Source of the DNA: Afipia sp.
GTDB taxonomy: Bacteria; Pseudomonadota; Alphaproteobacteria; Rhizobiales; Xanthobacteraceae
DNA: 64,000 nucleotides
Assembly (NCBI GenBank): GCA_030652315.1
Contig: JAUSAX010000079.1
Location: 1 to 64,000, forward strand
Direction: 5' to 3'
The notes beneath the pieces were generated by a model, which searched no databases, was not told the origin of the DNA, and worked only from the letters and a program-made list of their open reading frames with translations. Positions 24,985-34,824 of the stretch are shown one piece after another; within the stretch, counting starts at the first letter, position 1, and each line of letters opens with the position of its first letter. Both the position numbers and the translations under genes were made by a program.

Positions 24985-25385
24985 AACGTCGCGCAACTCG
25001 CGCGAACCGTCGTCAGCACCGACTCCTGCCGAAATGTCCGCTTGTAGGCCTCCGCGATCACGGCAAGGTTCGCGCGCGCCTCGGCGCTGTCGGTGAATGT
25101 CACCAGCACGACCTTGCTCGGCTCCCGCACCACGCGCCCGTGATCGGCACCGCGCCACTGTCCACGCGCATCGACGATCGTGAGCCCTTGAGGAAAGCGC
25201 GGCGTGATTTCCCGCGCGGTGAAATCCGCGAACGCCGAATTGCTGACGCCGACGCGGTCACCGACGTTGCGGCCGAAATACATTTCCGCTGTCGTCATCG
25301 TCTGCTCGGGCGGCATGCAGACCGGCGGCAGCGATGCGCAGCCGGACAACATGATGACGGCCAGCAGCCCGAACAGACAACGCAT
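24981..25385 (-). CDS. DUF3574 lipoprotein
   Basis: 134 residues: a lipoprotein signal with lipobox LSGC (MRCLFGLLAVIMLSGCASLP), then the DUF3574 domain (TAEMYFGRNVGDRVGVSNSAFADFTAREITPRFPQGLTIVDARGQWRG as a span of residues 32-79). Periplasmic and membrane-anchored; family function unknown. It overlaps the yidD stop by 4 bases, tail to tail. Confidence 0.8.
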   Translation of the reverse strand: MRCLFGLLAVIMLSGCASLPPVCMPPEQTMTTAEMYFGRNVGDRVGVSNSAFADFTAREITPRFPQGLTIVDARGQWRGADHGRVVREPSKVVLVTFTDSAEARANLAVIAEAYKRTFRQESVLTTVRASCATF

Positions 25386-25442
25386 CGATATCCCTGCCCC
25401 TGAAGAACACAGGGAACAGTTTAGGCCGGAATGCGATTCAAG

Positions 25443-26573
25443 TCATCGCCGCGAGAGAAACACCGTGATCAGCGCCAGCACGAGAAAGCCGACGCCGACA
25501 TAGCCGACCGCGTAATACATCTCGTGCGAAAAAAGAAAGCCGCCGATCCCCGATCCGATGGCCTGACCGATGTAAAGTCCCGACGTGTTCAGCGATACGG
25601 TGGCGCTTGCGAACAAAGGCGCCGCGCCGGCTAGCCGGACCTGCTGCATCGAGTTGGCCGAAGAGAACGCCATGCCCCAGGGAACCATCGACGCCAGCAT
25701 CACCGGCACGATGCCCGCGCCCAGCGCCCACATCGCAATTCCAGCCAGCAGCATCGCGATCGCCGTCAGCGACGTACGGTAAGCGCCCCACGTATCGACG
25801 ACACGGCTCGCGATCACATTTCCGATAAAGCCCATCACGCCGTAAATACCGAACGCGATGATTGCCAGTTGAGAGCTGCCGCCGAGCTTCGCGAACAACG
25901 GGCCCAGATAGGTGAACACCACGAACTGCCCGGACGTCTGCATCACCGTGATGATGAGCAGCAGCACGATCAGCGGATTGCGGACGAGATCGCCCCACGT
26001 CTTGAGATCGACCGGCGTACCGATGAGGCCGCCGGGAATCCGCCAGATCAGCAAAGCCAGATTCAGAAGCGCGATAACACCGATACCGCTATAGGCGACA
26101 CGCCATCCAATGTGACTCGCGACATAGGCCACCAGCGGCAGACCGATCGCCAGCGCCAGCGACCACCCGAGAAACACGTACGACATCGTGCTGCCGCGCC
26201 GCTCCGGCGGCACCATCATCGCCGCCACACCAGCTGCCTGCGGCGTGAACAACGCTGCGACCGCAAGCATGACCAGCCGTATCGCCATCAATGTCGCGTA
26301 GTTCGGCGCAACCATGGAGGCAAACTGCGCCGCAGCCATGATTGCCACCGTCACCGACAGCAAAATCCGCCGGTCGAAGCGACTGGTCAGCCACGCGGAC
26401 ACCGGCGAGCAGATGCACAGCACCACTGCGCCGAATGTAATGAGCATTCCCGCTTCATGAATCGAGACGCCGAACTCCTGCGACAATTCCGGCAGCATAC
26501 CCGCCGGCGCGAGGATGCTCACGCCGGTGATAAAATTGCCGAGCATCAGAGCTGTAGGGGCAAAGCGTTTCAC
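25443..26573 (-). CDS. MFS transporter (DHA1-like)
   Basis: 376 residues and about 12 membrane helices. The loop 2-3 signature is present as WLTSRFDRRILLS and the helix-5 region as RRGSTMSYVFLGWSLALAIGLPLVAYV. It resembles the arabinose/drug-efflux branch of MFS (proton antiport). The first 12 residues of the gene are MKRFAPTALMLG. It is monocistronic. The substrate is unknown; the family includes sugar and multidrug exporters. Confidence 0.85.
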   Translation of the reverse strand: MKRFAPTALMLGNFITGVSILAPAGMLPELSQEFGVSIHEAGMLITFGAVVLCICSPVSAWLTSRFDRRILLSVTVAIMAAAQFASMVAPNYATLMAIRLVMLAVAALFTPQAAGVAAMMVPPERRGSTMSYVFLGWSLALAIGLPLVAYVASHIGWRVAYSGIGVIALLNLALLIWRIPGGLIGTPVDLKTWGDLVRNPLIVLLLIITVMQTSGQFVVFTYLGPLFAKLGGSSQLAIIAFGIYGVMGFIGNVIASRVVDTWGAYRTSLTAIAMLLAGIAMWALGAGIVPVMLASMVPWGMAFSSANSMQQVRLAGAAPLFASATVSLNTSGLYIGQAIGSGIGGFLFSHEMYYAVGYVGVGFLVLALITVFLSRR

Positions 26574-26634
26574 GCCGCGGTGTTAGCACACGAACGGTTA
26601 AATGCAATTGCATGAAAGCCATGCGCGGCGCGAG

Positions 26635-27264
26635 TCACGCGCCGTGGTGCCGCTCACGATAAGTCCGAGTCTTCTCGCGATTGCCGCACAGCGCCGAGAC
26701 ACACCAGCGCCGCGTCCCCGGCTTTGAGCGGTCGTAGAACGCCCGATGACATTCATCCGAGGCGCACATCTTCAGGCGATCCAGCGTCCCGTTCGCACCG
26801 GCGTCGTACAGCTCCGCGACCACCACCGATAAGCCGGCCAGCGCATCGTCCCGCGCCGGGCGCAATGTCATCCCGCTGTCGCCCACCTCGACGGCGAGCG
26901 GAAAATGCTGCGTCATCCGGTTGAGCGACCGGCCGACGGCTTTGCTCCGCTCTCGTTCATCCGGGTCGCATTGCAGATAGTCGCGCACGCTGGAGCGAAG
27001 CTGAAGCGCGGCATCGAACATCGCGGGCGTGATCTTTTCGCCGGAACCCAGCTTCCGCTCCGCCAGCCACGCTGCGAGCCCAGCCGCAGTGCTGAGTTCG
27101 TCGCTCTGCGGATGCTGCACACCGTGATGCGTGAACCGGCGCAGGTCGAGCGTATTGGCAAAATCGTACAGATTGGCCAACTCGTCCGGAACCTTGAACT
27201 TTCGCGACTCCTTCGACACGGCAACTCCTTCAAACACCAGTAAATCAGTTTTAATGGTTGACAT
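26635..27264 (-). CDS. CGNR zinc-finger (ABATE-type) regulator
   Basis: 209 residues from ATG 27264 (a TTG one codon earlier is possible). It has an N-terminal ABATE-like ligand domain (DELANLYDFANTLDLRRFTHHG) and a C-terminal CGNR zinc finger: MCASDECHRAFYDRSKPGTRRWCVSALCGNREKTRTYRERHH (residues about 165-206), with the Cys quartet and the CGNR signature. Such proteins are putative transcription regulators. It is divergent from an MFS gene, and a palindrome overlaps its own start, so autoregulation and control of the permease are likely. Confidence 0.88.
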   Translation of the reverse strand: MSTIKTDLLVFEGVAVSKESRKFKVPDELANLYDFANTLDLRRFTHHGVQHPQSDELSTAAGLAAWLAERKLGSGEKITPAMFDAALQLRSSVRDYLQCDPDERERSKAVGRSLNRMTQHFPLAVEVGDSGMTLRPARDDALAGLSVVVAELYDAGANGTLDRLKMCASDECHRAFYDRSKPGTRRWCVSALCGNREKTRTYRERHHGA

Positions 27265-27286
27265 CAAGCGACACCAGCTTGATATT
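27258..27286 (+). promoter_or_regulatory. Sigma70-type promoter with embedded operator
   Basis: TTGACA (27258-27263), a 17-base spacer, then GATATT (27281-27286), reading toward the MFS gene. The perfect inverted repeat ATCAAGC-N7-GCTTGAT (27263-27283) fills the spacer. Flanking ACACCAGT (about 27234) and ACTGGTGT (about 27289) form a second, wider inverted pair. A repressor bound here would block the polymerase; the divergent CGNR protein is the natural candidate. Confidence 0.6.
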
Positions 27287-27340
27287 TATACTGGTGTGAA
27301 AAAAAGAAGAGCTGCCCCCAGCGGCCATCAGGGAGAAGTC

Positions 27341-28576
27341 ATGACCACCGATCGAACGGTCTCCAGTCCCGGCGTGTTCTACGGCTGGTTTGTGGTCGCG
27401 GCCGCTTTCACCGTGATGATGCTGGGTTTCGGTAGCGCCTATACGTTCAGCGCATTCGTCGAATCCCTGCAGCGCGATTTCGGCGCTTCGCGGGGCTCGG
27501 TGTCGCTGGTGTTCTCGCTGGCCGGCTTTCTCTATTTCGGATTGGGGATCGTCAGTGGTCCCCTTGCCGACCGCTGGGGCTCCCGCCGCCTCGCCATCGC
27601 AGGCATGATCCTGATCGGGCTCGGCCTCGCCGCCGCGAGCTTCGCGCGCAATCTCACTGAAGTTTACGTCGCATACGGACTTGGCGTCGGCCTCGGCGTC
27701 GGCGCGTCCTACGTTCCGGCAATCGGCGCGGTGCAGCGCTGGTTCGTCAGACGCCGCGGCTTCGCATCGGGGCTAGCCGTCAGCGGCATCGGTATCGGCA
27801 CGCTCATTATGCCGCCGCTCGCCGCCTTCTTCATCGACACGCTTGGATGGCGCACCGCCTACCTCATTCTCGGCGGCCTCACCGCCATCGTCGGCGCCGG
27901 AATGGCGCTCCTGATCGAAAACGATCCGCGCGACCGCGGCCTCGGCCCCGATGGCGATGCCATGCAGCCAGGCGTTCAGTCGACGATCCCGGCAGGCGCC
28001 TCGGTCGGCGAAGCTGTCCGGTCACGACAATTCATCAGCCTTTATGTCGCGTGTCTCATTTGCTCATTCGGCGTGTTCGTGCCGTTCGTGCATCTCGTGC
28101 CTTACGCGCTCGACCACGGCGTGACAAAAGCGTCCGCCGTTCTGCTGCTCGGCGTGATCGGCGTCGGCAGCACGGTGGGACGCTTCTTTCTCGGCGGCCT
28201 CGCCGACCGGATGGGACGTCATACATCGCTGCTGGTGATGTTCGTCGGCATGGGACTGGCACTCGCGATCTGGGCCGTCGCAGCCGGCGTCTGGTCGCTC
28301 GCCGCCTTCGCGTTCGCCTACGGCGTGTTCTACGGTGGATGGGTCGCGGTTCTGCCGGCCGTGGTGATGGATTATTTCGGGGGCCGCAATGTCAGCGGCA
28401 TTATCGGTATTCTTTATACGAGCGTTGCATTCGGCACCCTGATCGGCCCCAGCGCCGCCGGTTTCGCGTTCGACGTCAGCGGCAGCTACATGGTGCCGAT
28501 CCTCGCCAGCGTTGCGGCAAACATCGTCGCGGCCGGGATCATGATGGCGATGTCGAAGGCCACAGCACCGGCCTAA
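27341..28576 (+). CDS. MFS transporter of the OFA/MCT-like type
   Basis: 411 residues from [20 protein letters not shown] (GGGAGAAG 4-9 bases upstream). Twelve membrane helices, with the loop 2-3 motif [17 protein letters not shown] and helix-5 segment [31 protein letters not shown], typical of oxalate/formate antiporter-like and monocarboxylate carriers. It probably carries a carboxylate. Expression is likely controlled by the divergent CGNR regulator through the operator between -35 and -10. Confidence 0.88.
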   Translation: MTTDRTVSSPGVFYGWFVVAAAFTVMMLGFGSAYTFSAFVESLQRDFGASRGSVSLVFSLAGFLYFGLGIVSGPLADRWGSRRLAIAGMILIGLGLAAASFARNLTEVYVAYGLGVGLGVGASYVPAIGAVQRWFVRRRGFASGLAVSGIGIGTLIMPPLAAFFIDTLGWRTAYLILGGLTAIVGAGMALLIENDPRDRGLGPDGDAMQPGVQSTIPAGASVGEAVRSRQFISLYVACLICSFGVFVPFVHLVPYALDHGVTKASAVLLLGVIGVGSTVGRFFLGGLADRMGRHTSLLVMFVGMGLALAIWAVAAGVWSLAAFAFAYGVFYGGWVAVLPAVVMDYFGGRNVSGIIGILYTSVAFGTLIGPSAAGFAFDVSGSYMVPILASVAANIVAAGIMMAMSKATAPA

Positions 28577-28688
28577 AATCGCCGGTTTCACCGGAAACTC
28601 AAACATTGCACCGCCTGAATCCGCTGCTATACAACGGGTCCACCGCTTACCTGCGCCCGTTCGCAGGAGTGAGCCACAGGAGAACGAT

Positions 28689-30725
28689 ATGACAGACAAA
28701 GACCCTTCCGCGCCCGCTTTGAAGTACAGCCTCGCCAATCTGAAGCCTGTCGAATCGACCAAGGTGACGGTCACCTTCCCCGACGGCGCAGCGCGCGAAT
28801 TCCCCAAAGGCACCACCGGCCTCGACATCGCCAAGGGCATCTCGCCCTCGCTCGCCAAGCGCACCGTCGCGATGGCGCTGGACGGCGAAGTGATCGATCT
28901 GTCCGATCCGATTACGCGCGACGCCAGGATCGAATTCATCAACCGCGACGATCCTCGTGCGCTGGAACTGATCCGGCACGACGCCGCGCACGTGCTGGCC
29001 GAGGCCGTACAGGCGCTGTGGCCTGGCACGCAGGTCACCATCGGCCCGGTGATCGACAACGGATTCTATTACGACTTCTTCCGCAACGAGCCGTTCACGC
29101 CGGAAGACTTCGCCGCCATCGAAAAGAAAATGCGCGAGATCATCGCGAAGGATCAGCCGTTCACCAAGGACGTGTGGGATCGCGAAAAGACCAAGCAGGT
29201 GTTCCGCGACAAGGGTGAGGCCTTCAAGGTCGAACTGGTCGATGCCATTCCCGGCAACGAGCCGATCAATATCTACTATCAGGGCGACTGGTTCGATCTC
29301 TGCCGTGGTCCGCACATGACGTCGACCGGCAAGGTCGGCAACGCCTTCAAACTGATGAAGGTGGCCGGCGCCTACTGGCGCGGCGACAGCAACAACCCGA
29401 TGCTGACGCGCATCTACGGCACGGCATTCGCCAAGCAGGAAGAACTCGACGCTTACCTCAAGCAGCTCGAGGAAGCCGAGAAGCGCGACCATCGCCGCCT
29501 CGGCCGCGAGATGGACCTGTTCCATTTCCAGGAAGAAGGCCCGGGCGTCGTGTTCTGGCACGCCAAGGGCTGGACGGTATTCCAGGCAATCATCGCTTAT
29601 ATGCGCCGCCGCCTCGCGGGCGACTACGACGAGGTGAACGCGCCGCAGATGCTCGACAAGTCGCTGTGGGAAACCTCCGGCCACTGGGAGTGGTATCGCG
29701 AGAACATGTTCGCGGCGCAGTCGGCCGGCGACGAAGCGGAAGACAAGCGCTGGTTCGCGATCAAGCCGATGAACTGCCCCGGCCACGTGATGATCTTCAA
29801 GCACGGCCTGAAGAGCTACCGCGAATTGCCGATCCGCATCGCCGAGTTCGGCGTCGTGCATCGCTACGAGCCTTCGGGCGCGATGCACGGGCTGATGCGC
29901 GTGCGCGGCTTCACGCAGGACGATGCGCACGTGTTCTGCACCGAGGACCAGCTCGCGGACGAGTGCCTCAAGATCAACGAGCTGATCCTGTCGACCTATG
30001 CCGACTTCGGCTTCGACGGCGAACTGACGGTGAAACTCTCGACCCGCCCGGAAAAGCGCGTCGGCTCGGATGAAGCGTGGGATCACGCCGAAACCGTGAT
30101 GTCAAAAGTGCTCGAGCAAATCGCGGCGCAGGGCCACAACCGCATCAAGACCTCGGTCAATCCGGGCGAAGGCGCGTTCTACGGACCGAAGTTCGAATAC
30201 GTGCTGCGCGACGCCATCGGCCGCGAATGGCAGTGCGGCACCACGCAGGTGGACTTCAACCTGCCGGGCCGGTTCGGCGCGTTCTACATCGACGATCACT
30301 CCAACAAGGTGACGCCGGTGATGGTCCATCGCGCCATCTGCGGATCGCTGGAGCGCTTCACAGGCATCCTGATCGAGCACTTCGCGGGACATTTCCCGCT
30401 CTGGCTCGCGCCGGTGCAGGCCGTGGTCACCACGATCACGTCCGATGGCGACGACTCCGCGCGTGAAGTGCTTGCCGCCTGCCGCAAGGCCGGGCTGCGC
30501 ACCGAGATCGATCTCCGCAACGAGAAGATCAACTACAAGGTGCGCGAGCATTCGCTGGCGAAGGTGCCTGCCCTTCTCGTGGTCGGCAAGAAGGAAGCCG
30601 AGTCGCGTTCGGTCTCGATCCGCCGTCTCGGCAGCGAAGGCCAGACCGTACTGCCGCTCGACGAGGCACTAAAAGCGCTGGCGTATGAAGCCATGCCGCC
30701 GGACCTGAAGCGCGCGAACGCCTGA
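28689..30725 (+). CDS. thrS: Threonyl-tRNA synthetase
   Basis: 678 residues, somewhat longer than the usual 640-660. A TGS domain (about residues 24-85) is followed by the editing domain with the HxxxH type pair ([15 protein letters not shown], and [11 protein letters not shown]). The class II core has motif 2 in [23 protein letters not shown], motif 3 in [13 protein letters not shown], and zinc ligands including NCPGHVMIF. The C-terminal anticodon domain is [13 protein letters not shown] onward. CAGGAGAACGAT precedes the ATG. No T-box or operator-like leader is evident. Confidence 0.97.
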   Translation: MTDKDPSAPALKYSLANLKPVESTKVTVTFPDGAAREFPKGTTGLDIAKGISPSLAKRTVAMALDGEVIDLSDPITRDARIEFINRDDPRALELIRHDAAHVLAEAVQALWPGTQVTIGPVIDNGFYYDFFRNEPFTPEDFAAIEKKMREIIAKDQPFTKDVWDREKTKQVFRDKGEAFKVELVDAIPGNEPINIYYQGDWFDLCRGPHMTSTGKVGNAFKLMKVAGAYWRGDSNNPMLTRIYGTAFAKQEELDAYLKQLEEAEKRDHRRLGREMDLFHFQEEGPGVVFWHAKGWTVFQAIIAYMRRRLAGDYDEVNAPQMLDKSLWETSGHWEWYRENMFAAQSAGDEAEDKRWFAIKPMNCPGHVMIFKHGLKSYRELPIRIAEFGVVHRYEPSGAMHGLMRVRGFTQDDAHVFCTEDQLADECLKINELILSTYADFGFDGELTVKLSTRPEKRVGSDEAWDHAETVMSKVLEQIAAQGHNRIKTSVNPGEGAFYGPKFEYVLRDAIGREWQCGTTQVDFNLPGRFGAFYIDDHSNKVTPVMVHRAICGSLERFTGILIEHFAGHFPLWLAPVQAVVTTITSDGDDSAREVLAACRKAGLRTEIDLRNEKINYKVREHSLAKVPALLVVGKKEAESRSVSIRRLGSEGQTVLPLDEALKALAYEAMPPDLKRANA

Positions 30726-30730
30726 GACAC

Positions 30731-30816
30731 TATGAGGCCTCTGGAGGCATGATCCCGAAAAGTGGAAACCGGTTTTCGGATAAGATCATGCCCTCTCAAA
30801 TTTAGAGGCCTCATAA
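30731..30816. repeat. Nested palindromic repeat (family E)
   Basis: Outer perfect pair TATGAGGCCTCT / AGAGGCCTCATA encloses GGCATGATC / GATCATGCC, which encloses CCGAAAA / TTTTCGG. The core CATGATCCCGAAAAGTGGAA is one I know as a common dispersed element in Rhizobiales. No T run follows, so it is not a classic terminator. Confidence 0.75.
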
Positions 30817-30898
30817 ACTTCAAGCCTTGTTATCGCGGTCTGGATTGCCGATATCAGCGCCGTGCACCTCAATGGTGCGCCAACAGCCCGGATCCTAC

Positions 30899-31462
30899 AT
30901 GCTCTATGCCATCGACCTTCTGACTACGCGCCGATCCATCAAGCCGATCGAGATGAGCGGCCCTGGCCCCTCGCCTGCGGAGCTTGAGAAAATCCTGACC
31001 GTCGGCGCGCGCGTGCCCGATCACGGCAAGATCGTGCCATGGCGCTTCATTGTGTTTGAAGGCGATGCACGAACCCGCGCCGGCGAGATTTTTGCGAAGG
31101 TCTTTCGCGCCAAGAACGTCACCGCGACGCCGGATCAGGTCGAGAGCGAGAAGAAACGTTTCACCCACGCGCCACTCGTCATTGCTGTTGTGAGCAGGAC
31201 GTCGAAGCATCCAAAGGTGCCGCTTTGGGAGCAGGAATTGTCGGCCGGCGCCAGCGCCATGAACATCGTTCACGCCGCGCATGCACTGGGCTATGTCGCG
31301 AACTGGCTGACAGGCTGGATGGCGTTCGACCGCGACGTGCTCACCGCGCTGGGTCTGTCGCCGGATGAGAAGCTCGCGGGCTTCATCCACATCGGCAAGG
31401 CCGAACGGCCCATCGACGACCGTCCCCGTCCCGCGCTCAGCGATATCGTGACGCGGTTCTAA
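30899..31462 (+). CDS. Nitroreductase family protein
   Basis: 187 residues from MLYAIDLLTTRRSIKPIEMS. FMN-binding marks are the RRS motif near the N-terminus, GARVPDHGKIVPWRFIVFEG, and AHALGYVANWLTGW with IHIGKAERPIDDRPRP at the end. The size and motifs resemble YdjA-type minimal nitroreductases (NAD(P)H:FMN). The frame extends 24 codons upstream to 30827 but without a better site. The physiological substrate is unknown. Confidence 0.85.
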   Translation: MLYAIDLLTTRRSIKPIEMSGPGPSPAELEKILTVGARVPDHGKIVPWRFIVFEGDARTRAGEIFAKVFRAKNVTATPDQVESEKKRFTHAPLVIAVVSRTSKHPKVPLWEQELSAGASAMNIVHAAHALGYVANWLTGWMAFDRDVLTALGLSPDEKLAGFIHIGKAERPIDDRPRPALSDIVTRF

Positions 31463-31476
31463 GCCTGCCATCCGAT

Positions 31477-31548
31477 CGTCCCCGCGAAAGCGGGGACCCA
31501 GATTCTCAGTTTGGAAGTGCTGGATTCCCGCTTGCGCGGGAATGAGCG
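31477..31548. repeat. Dispersed palindromic repeat family D, copy 1
   Basis: CGTCCCCGCGAAAGCGGGGA, then a variable centre, then GGATTCCCGCTTGCGCGGGA and ATGAGCG. An inverted copy is at 53574-53637. Confidence 0.8.
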
Positions 31549-31669
31549 GGGAAGTTTTTTACGCAGCCCTCGAAACACGATCGCCGAACTTTCCGAGCAA
31601 CGCGCTGACGTCCGATGCCGGACGCGCAGCCGCGCCTAAGGCCGCGTAAACACAGCGCGCCGAACGCGC

Positions 31670-32698
31670 TTATCGCGCGACGACTTCGACTTCGCCATCG
31701 ACGCCGTTGCTGACATTGAACGGGCGCTCGAACACCTTGCCTTCGTTCTTCGCGATCACGCGATATTCACCTTCCGAAAGGATAACCTTCGGAAACGCGC
31801 CGTTGTATTCCTTGATGACGTCGCCTGCGGGCGTGATCACCGACCAAGCCGTATTGGCCAGCGCTTCGCCGCCCTTGTCGCTGACGAGCTTGAGCGTGAT
31901 GACGGCCGCGCGGTGCGTGCAGGTCACGTCGGTCAGCTTGCCGGCCTGCACGCGAATGTCCGAACGCACCACCGAGTTCGCGTCGCCGTAGTTCGAGATA
32001 ATGTAGTACGTCCCTTCGGGCACCAGCAGCACATCGCCGGCGGCGACGTTCTGCGCCAGCGGCGCGCGCTCGCCAATTTCGAACTGGCTGCCTTTGTAAA
32101 TCGAGAACGTGATCTGTCCCTGCGGGATCTTGGTGGTGCCGACACGGCCTTCGATACGAAGGCCGCCGGCGGGAAGATCGAACTGTTCGCGCAACGTATC
32201 GTTGCGCAGCGTCACCGGACGAACCGCGCTCACGAGACCAAGCGAGGCGTGAACGACATAGCCGCCGGGCGCCAGAACGATATTCGGAGTGGCGGTGCGG
32301 TCTTCGCGCACGAGCTGGAAAGCGCCGCTCGCATCGGGCTTGTCGGAGTAGACACGCCACACCACGCCGCCGTTCACGGGCGGCAGATCTTTTCCGAATC
32401 GCGCGGTCAGCGCGAGGACACCTTGCTGCGGCGTCGGCGCTGGCTGCGGCGGCAGCGCGGTGGTAACCGGCGGCTGCGTCAGCGTCGCGGGAAATCCCGG
32501 TGCTGCGGCGGGACCGGACGGCGGCGCGAGGCTGATCGCTGGGCCTGACGGCGTCGGCGTTTCGGGTACATTGGCCGGGGGAATGGGCGGCGGCGCGTCG
32601 CCGACAAACTGCGCGCCCGCGGGCTGCGCAACCACAATCGCAAGCAGACACGTCAGCGCGTGCATCCATGCCAATGCGTAACGACGCAAAGGATCCAT
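31670..32698 (-). CDS. Exported Pro-rich protein with beta-rich domains
   Basis: 342 residues from MDPLRRYALAWMHALTCLLA, a signal peptide cleaved near AGAQ; the frame extends 19 codons upstream. Residues 30-95 are Pro/Ala/Thr-rich. The rest looks like three similar beta-sandwich-like units with recurring LxLVSDKGG, VVWRVYSDKPDASGAF and AWSVITPAGDVIKEY segments, each followed by a 'G-x-Y-x-(V/I)' strand (LAPGGYVVHA, VPEGTYYIIS, LSEGEYRVIA). This internal repeat suggests ancient duplication of a carbohydrate- or adhesion-type domain. Periplasmic; function unknown. Confidence 0.75.
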   Translation of the reverse strand: MDPLRRYALAWMHALTCLLAIVVAQPAGAQFVGDAPPPIPPANVPETPTPSGPAISLAPPSGPAAAPGFPATLTQPPVTTALPPQPAPTPQQGVLALTARFGKDLPPVNGGVVWRVYSDKPDASGAFQLVREDRTATPNIVLAPGGYVVHASLGLVSAVRPVTLRNDTLREQFDLPAGGLRIEGRVGTTKIPQGQITFSIYKGSQFEIGERAPLAQNVAAGDVLLVPEGTYYIISNYGDANSVVRSDIRVQAGKLTDVTCTHRAAVITLKLVSDKGGEALANTAWSVITPAGDVIKEYNGAFPKVILSEGEYRVIAKNEGKVFERPFNVSNGVDGEVEVVAR

Positions 32699-32994
32699 GG
32701 AGCCTGTCCGCGCACCGCGGACGGCTGTCCTGCGGCTGTGTCCGGGGGCTGTCATGGCGGAGGTTTTTCACCGAAAACGAGGCAAATTCAAGCCTGACAA
32801 CGTCCTTGACGGGTTTTAGGGAGTCGCTATCCGGGGAATAGCGCCTTCTGCCCCGGTAGAAGCCGCGCTACAGTCACATTTCCTGATTACGCGAGACGCG
32901 TGTCCACGGCGCAATCACACCCATTTCGCGTTCTCATGACCAAATCCGGTCGAAGGCGACCGATTCGCTGTCATGAGGCCTCAGGAGACGGACG

Positions 32995-34035
32995 TTGCTC
33001 GAAAGTTTGATGGGATTCCGCCACAACGGCACAAGGAACAAGATGGAGCTTGGGGCGGCAATCACGAAGAAGCCGACGATCGGGCTCGCGCTCGGCGGCG
33101 GCGCGGCGCGCGGATTCGCCCATATCGGCATCCTGCGCACGCTTCTCGCCAACGGCATCGTTCCGGACATCGTAGTCGGCACCTCCATCGGCGCGGTTGT
33201 CGGCGGCTCGTATGCCGCGGGACATCTCGACACGCTGGAAGCGTGGGCCAAAGGTCTCCTTCCCCGAAATATCTTCAGCTACCTCGACATCCGCCTCAAC
33301 GGCTCCGGCCTGATCGGCGGCAGCAAGCTCGCGGCCCAGCTCGAAGCGTCATTCGGCGGCACCTACATCGATGAACTTCCGCTGAAGTTCGCGGCGGTCT
33401 CCACCGAGGTCAATACCGGCCACGAAATCTGGATCACCAACGGAAAGCTGGTCGATGCAGTGCGCGCGTCCTACGCCCTGCCCGGCATCTTCGAGCCGGT
33501 GCTGATCGGCGAGCGCTGGCTGGTGGACGGCGCGCTGGTCAATCCGGTGCCGGTATCGGCGGCGCGCGCGCTCGGCGCGGAAATCGTGATCGCCTGCAAT
33601 GTCTCGACCGACGTCTTCGGCCACGGCACCATTATCTCCGCGCACGGCAGGGCTGTGGAAGAACCGGCAACAGCGGAAGAACCGGCCGTGCCGGAAAAGC
33701 GCGGCTTCGGAAAGTTCTTCTCGGCCGAGAAAACCGTGAAGCGTGAATTTTTCGGCAGCGCCGGACGTCCGGGAATTTCCACCGTGATGGTCGAAGCCTT
33801 CAACATCATGCAGGACCGCATCACGCGCTCGCGCCTCGCGGGCGATCCGCCGGATGTCCTGATCTCGCCGCGCGTCGGAAAAGTCGGATGGTTCGACTTC
33901 CATCGCGCCGAGGAAATCATCAACCACGGCGCCCGCGCGGCCGAACGCAACATCGAATCGATTCAGGAAGCGATCAACCTGCTGACCCCGACGGCGAACC
34001 AGACGCCGGGCACCGCGCAACCGACGCAGCCGTGA
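32995..34035 (+). CDS. Patatin-like phospholipase (RssA-type)
   Basis: 346 residues from a TTG start with AGGAGA 6 bases upstream; ATG at 33010 or 33043 are alternatives. The patatin domain has the oxyanion loop LALGGGAARGFAHIGIL (about residues 26-42), the nucleophile elbow GTSIGAVVGG (Ser about 64) and the catalytic Asp in DGALVNPVP (about 176). The C-terminal 100 residues are an extension with a charged region. It should hydrolyse acyl esters in the cytosol or at the inner membrane; the substrate is unknown. Confidence 0.88.
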   Translation: MLESLMGFRHNGTRNKMELGAAITKKPTIGLALGGGAARGFAHIGILRTLLANGIVPDIVVGTSIGAVVGGSYAAGHLDTLEAWAKGLLPRNIFSYLDIRLNGSGLIGGSKLAAQLEASFGGTYIDELPLKFAAVSTEVNTGHEIWITNGKLVDAVRASYALPGIFEPVLIGERWLVDGALVNPVPVSAARALGAEIVIACNVSTDVFGHGTIISAHGRAVEEPATAEEPAVPEKRGFGKFFSAEKTVKREFFGSAGRPGISTVMVEAFNIMQDRITRSRLAGDPPDVLISPRVGKVGWFDFHRAEEIINHGARAAERNIESIQEAINLLTPTANQTPGTAQPTQP

Positions 34036-34040
34036 TCTTT

Positions 34041-34162
34041 GGTCGCCCCGGCGAAGGCCGGGGCCCATACTCACCGGCCGTCCGTTCAAGGTGAGTGGTT
34101 AGACGCTTCTTTTCAATTTTCACTGACAGGGATGATGGGTCCCGGCCTTCGCCGGGACGACC
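34041..34162. repeat. Dispersed palindromic repeat family C, copy 1
   Basis: Ends GGTCGCCCCGGCGAAGGCCG and GGTCCCGGCCTTCGCCGGGA are inverse of each other, with a variable centre of about 70 bases. A second copy is at 56294-56414. Confidence 0.8.
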
Positions 34163-34182
34163 CGCTACTGGATCAAGTCGCT

Positions 34183-34611
34183 TTACGCCGTCTTGATGTA
34201 GTCCTGCAGCGCTTCCTGCTCGCGCTCGAACTCCGCGACGCGCCACTTCACAACGTCGCCAATTGAAATCAGGCCGACGATCCTGTCGTTATCGACGACG
34301 GGCAGATGCCGGAATTTTCCTGACGTCATGACTTCCATGATGGCGGACACGGTGTCCGATTCATGACAGGTGATGACCTTCGACGTCATCACGCTGCGCA
34401 CAGGTTCTTCGAGCACGCCAGCACCGCGCTCGCCCAGCACGCGGACCACGTCACGCTCCGAGAGGATGCCGTCGATTTTCTGACCGCTCATCACCATCAC
34501 AGCGCCGATGCGGCGTTCGGCGAGAATCTTGATTGCTGCTGAAAGCTTGGTGTCGGGCGACACACTGATTACCTGGTGGCCCTTGCTACCCAGAACTGCT
34601 CGAACCGTCAT
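34183..34611 (-). CDS. Two-CBS-domain protein
   Basis: 142 residues made of a CBS pair: about 8-65 (VISVSPDTKLSAAIKILAERRIGAVMVMS) and about 74-132 (MTSKVITCHESDTVSAIMEVMTSGKFRHLPVVDNDRIVGLISIGDV). CBS pairs bind adenosyl ligands and sense energy state. No other domain is attached, so it is a small stand-alone regulator. The 213 bases upstream contain no other gene. Confidence 0.9.
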   Translation of the reverse strand: MTVRAVLGSKGHQVISVSPDTKLSAAIKILAERRIGAVMVMSGQKIDGILSERDVVRVLGERGAGVLEEPVRSVMTSKVITCHESDTVSAIMEVMTSGKFRHLPVVDNDRIVGLISIGDVVKWRVAEFEREQEALQDYIKTA

Positions 34612-34824
34612 TGTAGCCTCCCGAAAATCCGACCACGTAGCGCTGCTCTTGATGCCGAGCGCGGTGCGATCTTCAATTTTGCTGCCGAGTCAAACAACGT
34701 ACCGTCTGATTGGTTTCGCGCGTCTCCGATATTGCCTGACTGGATGATGGAGCAAATACCACCGGCTCGCAAGGCGGCGCATGGGACCGCATGGCAGCCC
34801 GCACAGCAGGAGATCGGACGCTGG

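Noticed and set aside
28064-30086. Long minus-strand frames opposite the OFA-type MFS gene and thrS (331 and 479 residues)
   Set aside because: They are antisense shadows of well supported genes, and their translations show no domain.
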